DNA of 27,009 nucleotides. Origin: CAZAXU01 sp964489245 (GTDB lineage Bacteria > Bacteroidota > Bacteroidia > Flavobacteriales > Flavobacteriaceae). Made by a program: the position numbers and the translations under genes. The notes beneath the pieces are model-generated. The model worked only from the letters and a program-made list of their open reading frames with translations, was not told where the DNA came from and did no database searches. This document shows positions 1-7,343 of this stretch, piece after piece (positions within the stretch are counted from its first letter, which is position 1; every line of letters begins with the position of its first letter). Location of the stretch: assembly GCA_964489245.1 (NCBI GenBank), contig CAZAXU010000027.1, forward strand, positions 1 to 27,009, given 5' to 3'.

Positions 1-215
1 AAAGGGGCGATTAGCTCTCCCGATAGTTATCGGGATGGTTCAGAGCCCAAAAAAAAGGGGCGATTAGCTCTCCCGATAGTTATCGGGATGGTTCAGAGCC
101 CAAAAAAAAGGGGCGATTAGCTCTCCCGATAGTTATCGGGATGGTTCAGAGCCCAAAAAAAAGGGGCGATTAGCTCTCCCGATAGTTATCGGGATGGTTC
201 AGAGCCCAAAAAAAA
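1..215 (+). repeat. 53-bp perfect tandem array of tRNA-Val 5'-half-like units
   Basis: Four identical 53-bp units start at 4, 57, 110 and 163; bases 1-3 look like the A-tail of a further unit, so the array probably continues past the edge. Each unit begins with GGGGCGATTAGCTC, which equals the base before tRNA-Val plus the tRNA's acceptor strand and 5' D stem. An 18-bp perfect palindrome, TCCCGATAGTTATCGGGA, stands where the D loop has AGT. The unit then resumes the tRNA sequence TGGTTCAGAGC (rest of the D arm) and ends with CC and eight A. There is no anticodon arm, T arm or 3' acceptor strand. The D-stem pairing GCTC/GAGC is kept. There are no unique spacers, so this is not CRISPR. Whether the units are transcribed is unknown. 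An assembly artefact at a contig edge is possible. Confidence 0.9.
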
Positions 216-216
216 G

Positions 217-291
217 GGGCGATTAGCTCAGTTGGTTCAGAGCACCTCGTTTACACCGAGGGGGTCGGGGGTTCGAATCCCTCATCGCCCA
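217..291 (+). tRNA. tRNA-Val (anticodon UAC)
   Basis: A full cloverleaf can be drawn. The acceptor stem is GGGCGAT/ATCGCCC, the D stem GCTC/GAGC, the anticodon stem CCTCG/CGAGG with loop TTTACAC (anticodon TAC, reading GUA and other valine codons), and the T arm contains GGTTCGAATCC. The discriminator is A and CCA is not encoded, as is common in Bacteroidota. It lies directly after the tandem array of tRNA-like units, sharing its first ~13 bases with them, and about 0.9 kb upstream of valS, the synthetase that charges it. Confidence 0.96.
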
Positions 292-308
292 CGACAATTC
301 AAAAAATA

Positions 309-340
309 AAAAAGACCATCTATAAAGTTGGTCTTTTTTT
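309..340 (+). terminator. Intrinsic terminator after tRNA-Val
   Basis: The stem GACCA/TGGTC (314-318 with 329-333), extended by A/T pairs, has a 10-base loop and is followed by seven or more T. It lies about 20 bases after the tRNA-Val 3' end and separates it from the tRNA-His transcription unit. Confidence 0.8.
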
Positions 341-374
341 ATGTATTTGCTTCAAAAAACAAATGAATATATTT

Positions 375-402
375 TTTGGTTTAAACAAATTTTATATATT
401 TG
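375..402 (+). promoter_or_regulatory. Promoter of tRNA-His
   Basis: An exact Bacteroidota -7 box, TATATTTG (395-402), is preceded by TTTG (375-378) with 16 bases between. The expected start, about seven bases downstream, leaves only a very short leader before the tRNA at 415. This fits the family consensus TTTG...TAnnTTTG. Confidence 0.75.
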
Positions 403-414
403 CACTCGCAAAAC

Positions 415-489
<75 letters not shown>

Positions 490-496
490 CGAAAAC

Positions 497-531
497 AAAA
501 AACTCTTAATCAAACGATTAAGAGTTTTTTT
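497..531. terminator. Bidirectional terminator between tRNA-His and the DUF1573 gene
   Basis: A 9-bp perfect stem, CTCTTAATC/GATTAAGAG (503-511 with 516-524), with loop AAAC, is flanked by an A-run on the left and a T-run on the right. It therefore works as a hairpin plus U-tract on both strands. It serves the tRNA-His transcript (plus) and the DUF1573 gene (minus), which converge here. Confidence 0.85.
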
Positions 532-550
532 ATTTTTTATTTCAAAAGAA

Positions 551-970
551 TTATTTTATCATCGGGCTCTCTGCTTTTCTTTTCAAATCCACCTGATTAG
601 GATCAATAACTCTCCCTTTAATCTTCAATATAACCACATTGTTCTCGGCATTAGAATAAATTGTAACCGTTTTTCTGAATGGTCCGATTCTGTGTGTGTT
701 ATACGCCACTACTATTTTTCCTGTCTTACCGGGCATAATAGGCTTTTCCGGCTTGGTAGGCACCGTGCAACCACAAGAAGATTTTGTTCTTTGTATAATC
801 AAAGGGACATCTCCTGTGTTCGTGAATTCAAAGACTCTTTTACCGTCCGAATTCTTTTCAATTTTTCCGTAGTCAATTTCCGTTTGTTTGAATTCTATTT
901 TTGCTTTCTTTTCTTGAGAAAAACCTTGGAATCCAACGAAAATTAGTAACAATAGTAATACTCTTTTCAT
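551..970 (-). CDS. DUF1573 domain exported protein
   Basis: This is a 139-residue protein with a clear signal peptide (residues 1-19, MKR followed by a leucine-rich core and FSQ). The mature part is a single DUF1573 domain: the FEFTNTG segment, the family hallmark SSCGCTVP, and an Ig-like beta pattern ending in VILKIKGRV. DUF1573 proteins are common exported or lipoprotein-like proteins of Bacteroidota with no agreed function; the Cys-Gly-Cys pair is the conserved feature. No lipobox is seen, so it is probably periplasmic or secreted. The gene is monocistronic, ends at the bidirectional terminator and is divergent from valS. The start is the ATG directly before the signal peptide. Upstream on its strand is TATATTTA, one mismatch from the -7 consensus. 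Confidence 0.9.
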   Translation of the reverse strand: MKRVLLLLLIFVGFQGFSQEKKAKIEFKQTEIDYGKIEKNSDGKRVFEFTNTGDVPLIIQRTKSSCGCTVPTKPEKPIMPGKTGKIVVAYNTHRIGPFRKTVTIYSNAENNVVILKIKGRVIDPNQVDLKRKAESPMIK

Positions 971-1023
971 AGATAAGAATTTTTTGTAAATATATAATTT
1001 TTTTTAATTCAATTTTAATAACC

Positions 1024-1040
1024 AAAGATTATTAATCTTT
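1024..1040. promoter_or_regulatory. 17-bp palindrome in the divergent DUF1573/valS promoter region
   Basis: AAAGATTA and TAATCTTT are perfect 8-bp arms around one T. The palindrome lies between two divergent genes and directly abuts the expected -33 region of valS. The shape fits a repressor operator better than an RNA hairpin because the spacer is one base. No regulator is identified. Confidence 0.4.
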
Positions 1041-1063
1041 TTTATACTTTGGCAAAAATAAAT

Positions 1064-1071
1064 TAAATTTG
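1064..1071 (+). promoter_or_regulatory. Probable -7 box of valS
   Basis: TAAATTTG matches TAnnTTTG exactly, 85 bases upstream of the valS start. The -33 region about 20 bases upstream is only T-rich, so the second element is weak. It implies a leader of roughly 80 bases in which I see no T-box-like structure. Confidence 0.5.
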
Positions 1072-1156
1072 CAAGCATAAAAAATCAAATATTATACCAA
1101 ACTGAACTCTTTAGAGATTCTAATGATTGACTTAGGTAAAAGAAAATAAACAGCAT

Positions 1157-3787
1157 ATGGAGATTCCCAACAAATACAATCCTGCAAATATAGAAGATAA
1201 GTGGTATGAATACTGGATGGAAAACGAATATTTTCATTCTGAACCTGACCATAGAGAGCCTTACACCATTGTAATTCCGCCACCAAATGTAACCGGAATT
1301 CTTCACATGGGACATATGCTGAATAACACACTGCAAGACGTGTTGATTCGTAGGGCACGTATGCAAGGAAAAAATGCTTGTTGGGTACCAGGAACAGACC
1401 ATGCATCAATTGCCACCGAAGCAAAAGTGGTGAATAAGCTCAAAGAAGACGGGATTAAAAAATCAGATTTGAGCCGAGATGAATTCATGAAACACGCCTG
1501 GAACTGGACTCATAAACACGGAGGCATTATCTTGGAGCAACTAAAAAAGTTGGGGGCATCTTGTGATTGGAAACGAACCAAATTCACATTGGATGATGAT
1601 ATGTCAGAAAGTGTGACCAAAGTTTTTGTAGATTTATACAACAAAGGTAAAATTTACAGAGGCTATCGTATGGTAAACTGGGATCCTGCTGCTAAGACAA
1701 CCATTTCAGATGAAGAAGTTAACTATTCGGATGAACAGGGGTATTTATACTATTTAAACTATCCAATCATAGGAGAAAACGGCAAATTTATTCAAATTGC
1801 GACCACCAGACCGGAAACCATTTTAGGAGATACTGCCATTGCCGTAAGCCCTGAAAACGAAACATATAAAAAGTTTATAGGCAAAAAGGCTTTGGTTCCT
1901 ATTGCAAATCGAGAAATTCCTATTATTTCTGATGATTATGTTGATCCTGAATTTGGTACGGGAGCCTTGAAAATCACACCGGCACACGACCCTAATGATA
2001 AAGAAATCGGGGAACGACACCATTTAGAGATTATTGATATTTTTAATGAAGATGCCACACTCAACCACTATGGCTTGCATTATGAAGGGAAAGATCGTAA
2101 TGTGGTCAAAAAAGAAATCATCGAAGAACTCAAACAAAAGGGTTTTCTAGACAAAATTGAAAAACATATGCATCGTGTAGGACGATCAGAAAGAACAAAT
2201 GTCGTGATTGAACCTCGATTGTCCAGACAATGGTTTCTGAAAATGAAAGAACTGGCACAGCCCGCCATTGATGCCATCAAAGACGGAGAAGTGAAACTGA
2301 TTCCTAAAAAATTTGAAAACACTTACTTCCATTGGATGGACAACGTACGTGATTGGAACATCTCACGCCAACTTTGGTGGGGACATCGTATTCCTGCCTA
2401 CTTCTATGGAGAAGGAGAGAACGATTTTGTTGTTGCGGAAAATATCAATCATGCTTTAGAGTTAGCAAGAAAAAAAACCGAAAATCCAAATCTGGAATTA
2501 AATAATCTTCAACAAGATGAAGATGCGTTAGACACGTGGTTTTCTTCTTGGCTGTGGCCCATAAGCGTTTTTGACGGCATTCGCAATCCAAATAACAAAG
2601 ATTTTAAATATTATTATCCCACCAATGATTTGATTACGGCGCCCGAAATCCTTTTCTTCTGGGTGGCTCGAATGATTATTGCAGGATATGAATACGAAGG
2701 CAAAAAGCCTTTTGAGAATGTCTATTTAACCGGAATTGTAAGAGACAAACTAGGTAGAAAAATGTCTAAACAACTCGGCAATTCTCCCGACCCCATTAAA
2801 ATGATGGAAGAACACGGCGCTGACGCCGTTCGCGTGGGAATGCTTTTGACTTCTCCGGCAGGAAACGACTTGCCTTTTGATATGGATTTAGTGATACAAG
2901 GAAGAAATTTTGCTAATAAAATTTGGAATGGTTTCAGACTGATTAAATCTTGGGAAATAGATTCCGAAAAAACACAACCCGATTATGCAAAAACAGCCGT
3001 GAAATGGTATAAAAATCGCTTCAATGAAGTTTTGACTCAAATTGAGGACGACTTTAAAAAATATAGAGTATCAAATGCTTTGATGAATATTTATAAATTA
3101 ATTTGGGATGATTATAGTTCTTGGTTTCTAGAGATGATAAAACCTCCATTCGGAGAAAAAATAGATGCCAAGACATTTGATGATACTATTCGGATTTTGG
3201 AAAATAATTTAAAAATATTGCATCCGTTTATGCCTTTTATGACTGAAGAAATTTGGCAATATATCAAAACACGTACTCCCAAGGAAGCCATTATTATCGC
3301 ACAATATCCGAAAATAGAAAAATTTGATGCCGAATATGTATCTGAAATGATTCAAATTCAAGAAGTTATATCTAACATTCGCAAAATCCGGACAGAAAAA
3401 AATATTCCGCAGAAAGATGCACTGCAAGTCTCCATTTTGGAACATGAAGAGCTTAATCCGGATTTTGAAACCATCATCATGAAGCTGGCAAATATTTCAA
3501 AAATTGAAAAAATTAAATCAGCTTTGGAAAACGCTGCTTCTTTTAGAGTAAAATCAAATGAATATTTCATTCCGCTTACCGGTTTTATCGATGAAGAAGA
3601 AGAGAAAAGAAAACTGGAAGAAGAACTGAAATACACAACCGGATTCTTAAATGCCGTACGCAAAAAATTAAGCAATGAGAGATTTATCAACAATGCACCT
3701 GAAAAAGTAGTAGCGATTGAAAAACAAAAAGAAGCCGATGCTTTGAACAAAATTGCAATGCTCAAAAAACGACTCGGAACCAATTAG
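1157..3787 (+). CDS. valS: Valine--tRNA ligase
   Basis: An 876-residue class I aminoacyl-tRNA synthetase that charges tRNA-Val with valine in the cytoplasm. The HIGH motif is HMGH (residues 50-53) within PPPNVTGILHMGHML. The editing (CP1) domain contains TTRPETILGDTAIAV and ends near GTGALKITPAHDPND. The anticodon-binding region contains LWWGHRIPA, and the C-terminal ~70 residues form the lysine/glutamate-rich coiled-coil arm typical of ValRS. The catalytic loop reads KMSKQ (535-539) instead of the textbook KMSKS. Length is normal for the family. The start is the ATG before EIPNKYNPANIEDKWYEYW, which matches the family N-terminus. tRNA-Val lies 0.9 kb upstream. It converges on hutI, with a hairpin between them. 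Confidence 0.98.
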   Translation: MEIPNKYNPANIEDKWYEYWMENEYFHSEPDHREPYTIVIPPPNVTGILHMGHMLNNTLQDVLIRRARMQGKNACWVPGTDHASIATEAKVVNKLKEDGIKKSDLSRDEFMKHAWNWTHKHGGIILEQLKKLGASCDWKRTKFTLDDDMSESVTKVFVDLYNKGKIYRGYRMVNWDPAAKTTISDEEVNYSDEQGYLYYLNYPIIGENGKFIQIATTRPETILGDTAIAVSPENETYKKFIGKKALVPIANREIPIISDDYVDPEFGTGALKITPAHDPNDKEIGERHHLEIIDIFNEDATLNHYGLHYEGKDRNVVKKEIIEELKQKGFLDKIEKHMHRVGRSERTNVVIEPRLSRQWFLKMKELAQPAIDAIKDGEVKLIPKKFENTYFHWMDNVRDWNISRQLWWGHRIPAYFYGEGENDFVVAENINHALELARKKTENPNLELNNLQQDEDALDTWFSSWLWPISVFDGIRNPNNKDFKYYYPTNDLITAPEILFFWVARMIIAGYEYEGKKPFENVYLTGIVRDKLGRKMSKQLGNSPDPIKMMEEHGADAVRVGMLLTSPAGNDLPFDMDLVIQGRNFANKIWNGFRLIKSWEIDSEKTQPDYAKTAVKWYKNRFNEVLTQIEDDFKKYRVSNALMNIYKLIWDDYSSWFLEMIKPPFGEKIDAKTFDDTIRILENNLKILHPFMPFMTEEIWQYIKTRTPKEAIIIAQYPKIEKFDAEYVSEMIQIQEVISNIRKIRTEKNIPQKDALQVSILEHEELNPDFETIIMKLANISKIEKIKSALENAASFRVKSNEYFIPLTGFIDEEEEKRKLEEELKYTTGFLNAVRKKLSNERFINNAPEKVVAIEKQKEADALNKIAMLKKRLGTN

Positions 3788-3800
3788 TTATAATATTGCT

Positions 3801-3816
3801 AAACCCTACAGGGTTT
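3801..3816. terminator. Palindromic hairpin between convergent valS and hutI
   Basis: AAACCCT and AGGGTTT are perfect 7-bp arms around AC, placed 14 bases after the valS stop. Its right arm overlaps the first two bases of the hutI stop codon (3815-3817, minus strand). There is no long T-run, so termination may be modest. It could also be a dispersed extragenic palindrome. Confidence 0.5.
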
Positions 3817-5047
3817 ATATCTCTTTCCCGTTGATAAAAATACGATCCACCGGATTGGTTGCAAAAAAATAGGGGAGTTCTTTGTAGTCTTTTATATAAG
3901 AGTTTAAAAGCATCACATTAGCTCTTTTACCAATGGAAATGCTACCTATTTCATTTTCTAATTCCAGGGAAACGGCAGCATTCACAGTAGCGGCATTAAT
4001 GGCTTGCTCCGGACTTAACTTTTGTTTGATGCAAGCCAAAGCAACTACAAAATTCATATTAAAACCGGGAGTAGAGCCCGGATTAAAATCTGTTGCAAGA
4101 GAAACGGCAATATCCTGTTCAATCATCTCTTTCACGGGCGCATAAGGAATATCTATAAAGAAACTGCAGGCGGGCAATGCCGTGGCAATTGTTTCAGCTT
4201 TTTTGAGCACTTGATAGTCTTCAGGATTCATAACTTCTAAATGATCCACGGAAACAGCCTGATTCTTCACGGAAATTTCAATACCGCCAATGGCATTGAA
4301 CTGGTTCACATGAACTTTAGGTTTCAATCCGTGTTTTGCCCCTGCCTGTAAAATTTGGTTGGTTTCTTGAATTGAGAAATAACCTTTCTCACAAAACACA
4401 TCTATATAGTCAGCTAAAGCTTCACTTGAAATATCAGGTAGTATATTATTGATAATCAAGTTTATATAAGCATTTTTATTGTCTTTGTATTTATTAGGCA
4501 CAGCATGCGCACCCAAAAAAGTTACTTTTATGGGAATGGCAAAATTTTCTTTCAATTTTTTGATTACACGCAGCATTTTTAGTTCTCCTTCCACGCTTAA
4601 TCCGTAGCCTGATTTTATTTCAATGGCACCTGTTCCGTATGATATCACCTCTTTTAGGAGTTGCTCGCTTTGATAATAAAGTTGTTTTTCATCAATTTCA
4701 TTCATCTTTTTTACGGAATTAAGAATGCCTCCACCACGCTCGGCAATCTCCTCATAGCTCAATCCGTTTATTTTATCGACAAACTCATCGGCACGAGAGG
4801 CGGCATAAACCAAATGCGTGTGAGAATCTATCCAGGTAGGCATAAGCAATTGACCTTTGGCATCGATTATATTTCCGGAAAAAATTGGCAGAGCTGTCAT
4901 TTCTCCAAAATCTGCAATCTTTCCCTTGTCAATAATCACATAAGCATTTTCAATTATCGGAAGTTTATTTATTTTACTACCGCGAAGTGCTTGTTTTCCT
5001 TCTCTGACTTGGACAAGTTGCCCTATGTTTTGAATAAGTGTTTTCAT
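3815..5047 (-). CDS. hutI: Imidazolonepropionase
   Basis: This 410-residue amidohydrolase hydrolyses 4-imidazolone-5-propanoate to N-formimino-L-glutamate in histidine degradation. Metal and substrate residues are visible: H76-T-H78 in the IDSHTH segment, the SRADEF stretch after it, GAHAVP (H181), KVHVNQF (H246), DHLE (H269) and ATDFNPGS (D320). I chose the ATG at 5047 (MKTLIQNIGQLVQ). The longer frame to 5086 adds 13 residues without similarity to the family and would overlap the upstream gene, whereas this start leaves a 4-base gap. The gene is probably co-transcribed with the DUF4159 gene. No hutH, hutU or hutG is present in the window, so the rest of the pathway must lie elsewhere. Confidence 0.95.
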   Translation of the reverse strand: MKTLIQNIGQLVQVREGKQALRGSKINKLPIIENAYVIIDKGKIADFGEMTALPIFSGNIIDAKGQLLMPTWIDSHTHLVYAASRADEFVDKINGLSYEEIAERGGGILNSVKKMNEIDEKQLYYQSEQLLKEVISYGTGAIEIKSGYGLSVEGELKMLRVIKKLKENFAIPIKVTFLGAHAVPNKYKDNKNAYINLIINNILPDISSEALADYIDVFCEKGYFSIQETNQILQAGAKHGLKPKVHVNQFNAIGGIEISVKNQAVSVDHLEVMNPEDYQVLKKAETIATALPACSFFIDIPYAPVKEMIEQDIAVSLATDFNPGSTPGFNMNFVVALACIKQKLSPEQAINAATVNAAVSLELENEIGSISIGKRANVMLLNSYIKDYKELPYFFATNPVDRIFINGKEI

Positions 5048-5051
5048 TAGG

Positions 5052-5711
5052 CTAATTCGTAAAAACGTAATATAGGATATTTGCACCCATTTTCAATGCT
5101 TTTTCTCTGATTTCTGCAGGATCATGGTGAATTTCTTCAGATTCCCAACCGTCTCCCAGATCAGATTCATAGGTGTATAACAAAACCAATCTGTTGTTGA
5201 TAAAAATTCCAAATGCCTGTGGTGGTTTGCCGTCATGTTCATGAATTTTAGGCAAGCCTTTTTGAAAATTGTAATAGGCATGAAAAATAGGGTGGAAGAC
5301 AGGCAATTCTTTGAGCTCTTGACGGGGAAACAGTTTTTTGATTTCTCTGCGAACGTATTTATCCATCCCATAATTATCATCAAAATGAATAAAGCCTCCG
5401 TTTTTTAAATATTTTCTAAGATTTTGAATATCGGTTTCCGAAAAGAAAATATTTCCGTGACCGGTGGCATGAATAAAGGGAAAATCAAAAATTTCTACGG
5501 ATGATGGTTCTACTACTTTTATCTTCTTATCTATAACAGTGTGTATCTGTTTATTTGAGAAGTTTACTAAATTCGGTAGAGATGTGGTGATATTGGCATA
5601 CCAATCTCCACCGCCGCTATATTTCAACAGAGCAATTTTTTGAGCATATTGAAACTGCAAGATAAAAAAAAACAGAATGCTCAAATTTATCTTGATAAGA
5701 GATTTGTACAT
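5052..5711 (-). CDS. DUF4159 domain exported protein
   Basis: A 219-residue protein with an N-terminal signal peptide (MYKSLIKINLSILFFFILQF, ending near YAQ) and a DUF4159 domain over the rest. Family signatures are LLKYSGGGDWYAN, HATGHGNIFFS, GGFIHFDDNYGMD, LPKIHEHDGKPPQAFGIF and the C-terminal GDGWE...HHDP...KALKMGANI. DUF4159 has a glutamine-amidotransferase-like fold and no established reaction; members occur widely in Bacteroidota, some near gliding or cell-envelope genes. An upstream in-frame ATG at 5798 would run through the 47-residue gene, so the ATG at 5711 is preferred. It lies 4 bases before hutI and 31 bases after the small upstream gene, which suggests one transcript. Confidence 0.9.
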   Translation of the reverse strand: MYKSLIKINLSILFFFILQFQYAQKIALLKYSGGGDWYANITTSLPNLVNFSNKQIHTVIDKKIKVVEPSSVEIFDFPFIHATGHGNIFFSETDIQNLRKYLKNGGFIHFDDNYGMDKYVRREIKKLFPRQELKELPVFHPIFHAYYNFQKGLPKIHEHDGKPPQAFGIFINNRLVLLYTYESDLGDGWESEEIHHDPAEIREKALKMGANILYYVFTN

Positions 5712-5742
5712 CAAAAAATTTAGTAAATCCGACAGAAAATAT

Positions 5743-5886
5743 TTATTCCTCGGATGATTTCTTTTTGCCACCTTTTGCGATAAGCATATAAACAACAATA
5801 GCCAACACTATTATTACCAAGAAAAAGAAAGCTCCCATGAGATTTCCCATATTCCACATACTTGTATTATCTGCTTGTAAAAACAT
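5743..5886 (-). CDS. Small single-span membrane protein, 47 aa
   Basis: A short frame encodes 47 residues. A polar N-terminus (MFLQADNTSMWNMGN) is followed by one strong hydrophobic span (roughly residues 17-36: GAFFFLVIIVLAIVVYMLIA) and a basic-acidic tail (KGGKKKSSEE). Positive charges after the span predict an outside N-terminus and a cytoplasmic tail. It has a well-formed promoter 31 bases upstream (-33 TTTG, 20-base spacer, -7 TATATTTG), which supports it being a real gene. It is the first gene of a likely unit with the DUF4159 gene and hutI. I do not recognise the family; it resembles small accessory subunits of membrane complexes only in general shape. Confidence 0.7.
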   Translation of the reverse strand: MFLQADNTSMWNMGNLMGAFFFLVIIVLAIVVYMLIAKGGKKKSSEE

Positions 5887-5916
5887 AACTTTAAAGTTTA
5901 TTTTGGTTAATCAAAG

Positions 5917-5948
5917 CAAATATATCTAAAATTTATATAACAGACAAA
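5917..5948 (-). promoter_or_regulatory. Promoter of the 47-aa membrane protein / DUF4159 / hutI unit
   Basis: Read on the minus strand, TTTG (5945-5948) and TATATTTG (5917-5924) are separated by 20 bases, a good match to the Bacteroidota promoter. The expected start leaves a leader of about 25 bases before the ATG at 5886. The -33 element lies inside a small hairpin, AGACA/TGTCT (5942-5955), which may also serve the 3' end of the oxidoreductase operon. Confidence 0.7.
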
Positions 5949-5983
5949 TATGTCTACTATAGATATAAAAAATATAAGCTCTG

Positions 5984-6535
5984 CTACAACTTATTGACTA
6001 CTTCTACCTTTTCCATTCCAAGCTCAATGGCTTCTTCATTCAATGGAATCAAGTGATGGTGCCTTTCAGGAAGAGATTTTTCCAAACCTTTATGAACACT
6101 GTCCATTTGAACTATCGGGTGTATTTTTAAAAATGCCCCTAACACAACCATATTGAACACTTTTCTATTTTTCAGTGTGTGTGCTAATCGGGCGCCCTCA
6201 ATTGTAGCAATCGTAATATCTTTTCTCTCGGGATGGCGAATAATTCCATTGGGATCATACAAAAGTAAGCCTCCTGATTTCACCATGCTTTCAAATTTAT
6301 CCATAGATTGCTGATTGAGAATAATTGCCGTATCAAACTCATGTAGAATAGGGGAGCTGATACGATCATCGCTCAAAATAACCGCTACATTTGCCGTTCC
6401 ACCGCGCATTTCAGGACCATAAGACGGCATCCAACTCACTTCTTGATCTTGCATAATGCCGGAATAGGCTAAAATTTTTCCCATTGACAAAACTCCTTGA
6501 CCACCAAATCCGGCGATAATAATTTCTTCAGTCAT
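5984..6535 (-). CDS. korC: 2-oxoacid:ferredoxin oxidoreductase, gamma subunit
   Basis: This 183-residue protein matches the gamma domain of pyruvate/2-oxoacid:ferredoxin oxidoreductases. It begins with IIIAGFGGQGVLSMGKILAYSG, the conserved glycine-rich start of the domain, followed by the SYGPEMRGGTANVAVILSD signature. It is the last gene of the operon, 30 bases after the beta gene. The complex oxidatively decarboxylates a 2-oxoacid with CoA, reducing ferredoxin. Substrate cannot be told from sequence alone: 2-oxoglutarate (Kor) and branched-chain 2-oxoacids (Vor) are both possible for this four-subunit layout. The gene symbol is therefore provisional. Confidence 0.88.
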   Translation of the reverse strand: MTEEIIIAGFGGQGVLSMGKILAYSGIMQDQEVSWMPSYGPEMRGGTANVAVILSDDRISSPILHEFDTAIILNQQSMDKFESMVKSGGLLLYDPNGIIRHPERKDITIATIEGARLAHTLKNRKVFNMVVLGAFLKIHPIVQMDSVHKGLEKSLPERHHHLIPLNEEAIELGMEKVEVVNKL

Positions 6536-6565
6536 TTTATTTATGATTTAGTTTGTACCTTTTTT

Positions 6566-7339
6566 TTATTTTTTAATATCACCAAGCGGAAAATATTCCA
6601 ACATATTATCATCCAGCCACTTGTTGGAATCGACCGGAGTCATTTTCCAACCGGAATTACAATTTGACACAATCTCCACGATAGAAGTTCCTTTTTTATC
6701 ACGCTGATTTTCAAATGCTTGTCTGATAGCTTTTTTAGCTTTTCTCACATATTTCACATGATGGACAGCTTGTCTGGTTGCATAGCAAACACCCGGAAGT
6801 GTTGCCACCATTTCTGTTATTTTCAACGGATATCCCATAGTTTCCACCATACGTCCATAAGGAGATGTAGATGATTTCATTCCTTGCAGCGTAGTAGGTG
6901 CCATTTGCCCGCCTGTCATACCATAAATACCATTATTGATGAAAATAATTACGATATTTTCGCCTCTGTTGCAGGCATGAATGGTTTCTGCCGTTCCAAT
7001 GGCTGCCAAATCACCGTCTCCCTGATAAGTAAAAACATATTTATCCGGAAATACTCTTTTAATTCCTGTTGCCACGGCAGGTGCCCTACCATGTGCGGCT
7101 TGTTGCATGTCTATATTCATAAATTCATATGCCAAAACAGAGCAGCCTACGGGAGCAACCCCAATGGTATCTTCAGCGATACCCATTTCTTCGACAACCT
7201 CCATAACTAATCTATGCGCAACGCCATGCCCACAACCCGGACAATAACTCAACGGATTGTCGGTCATATATTTCGTTTTTTTGAAAACGACTTTTCCTTT
7301 TTTTATAATTTCTTCAGGTGTTATTATTGATTCTGACAT
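6566..7339 (-). CDS. korB: 2-oxoacid:ferredoxin oxidoreductase, beta subunit (TPP-binding)
   Basis: A 257-residue thiamine-diphosphate-binding subunit. The N-terminal YCPGCGHGVAHRL carries the Cys-x-x-Cys-Gly-His motif, and GVAPVGCSVLAYEFMN carries a further conserved Cys. The TPP/Mg site is YQGDGDLAAIGTAETIHACN followed by IIFINNGIYGMTGGQMAPTT, matching the GDGD...NN...YGMTGGQ pattern of the family. Length is typical for a separate beta subunit. It starts 4 bases after the alpha gene, which implies translational coupling. The name is provisional between 2-oxoglutarate and branched-chain 2-oxoacid oxidoreductases. Confidence 0.92.
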   Translation of the reverse strand: MSESIITPEEIIKKGKVVFKKTKYMTDNPLSYCPGCGHGVAHRLVMEVVEEMGIAEDTIGVAPVGCSVLAYEFMNIDMQQAAHGRAPAVATGIKRVFPDKYVFTYQGDGDLAAIGTAETIHACNRGENIVIIFINNGIYGMTGGQMAPTTLQGMKSSTSPYGRMVETMGYPLKITEMVATLPGVCYATRQAVHHVKYVRKAKKAIRQAFENQRDKKGTSIVEIVSNCNSGWKMTPVDSNKWLDDNMLEYFPLGDIKK

Positions 7340-7343
7340 TGTT

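Noticed and set aside
1..215. CRISPR array
   Set aside because: The units are identical and contiguous, with no unique spacers, and they match the adjacent tRNA gene.
2759..2773. KMSKQ in place of KMSKS in ValRS as a sign of an inactive enzyme
   Set aside because: The functionally key lysines are present and the rest of the protein is intact; I treat it as a tolerated family variant.
5048..5086. Upstream start for hutI
   Set aside because: It adds 13 residues not found in the family and would overlap the DUF4159 gene; the ATG at 5047 fits both spacing and homology.
5712..5798. Upstream start for the DUF4159 gene
   Set aside because: It would add 29 non-signal residues before a good signal peptide and overlap the 47-residue gene.
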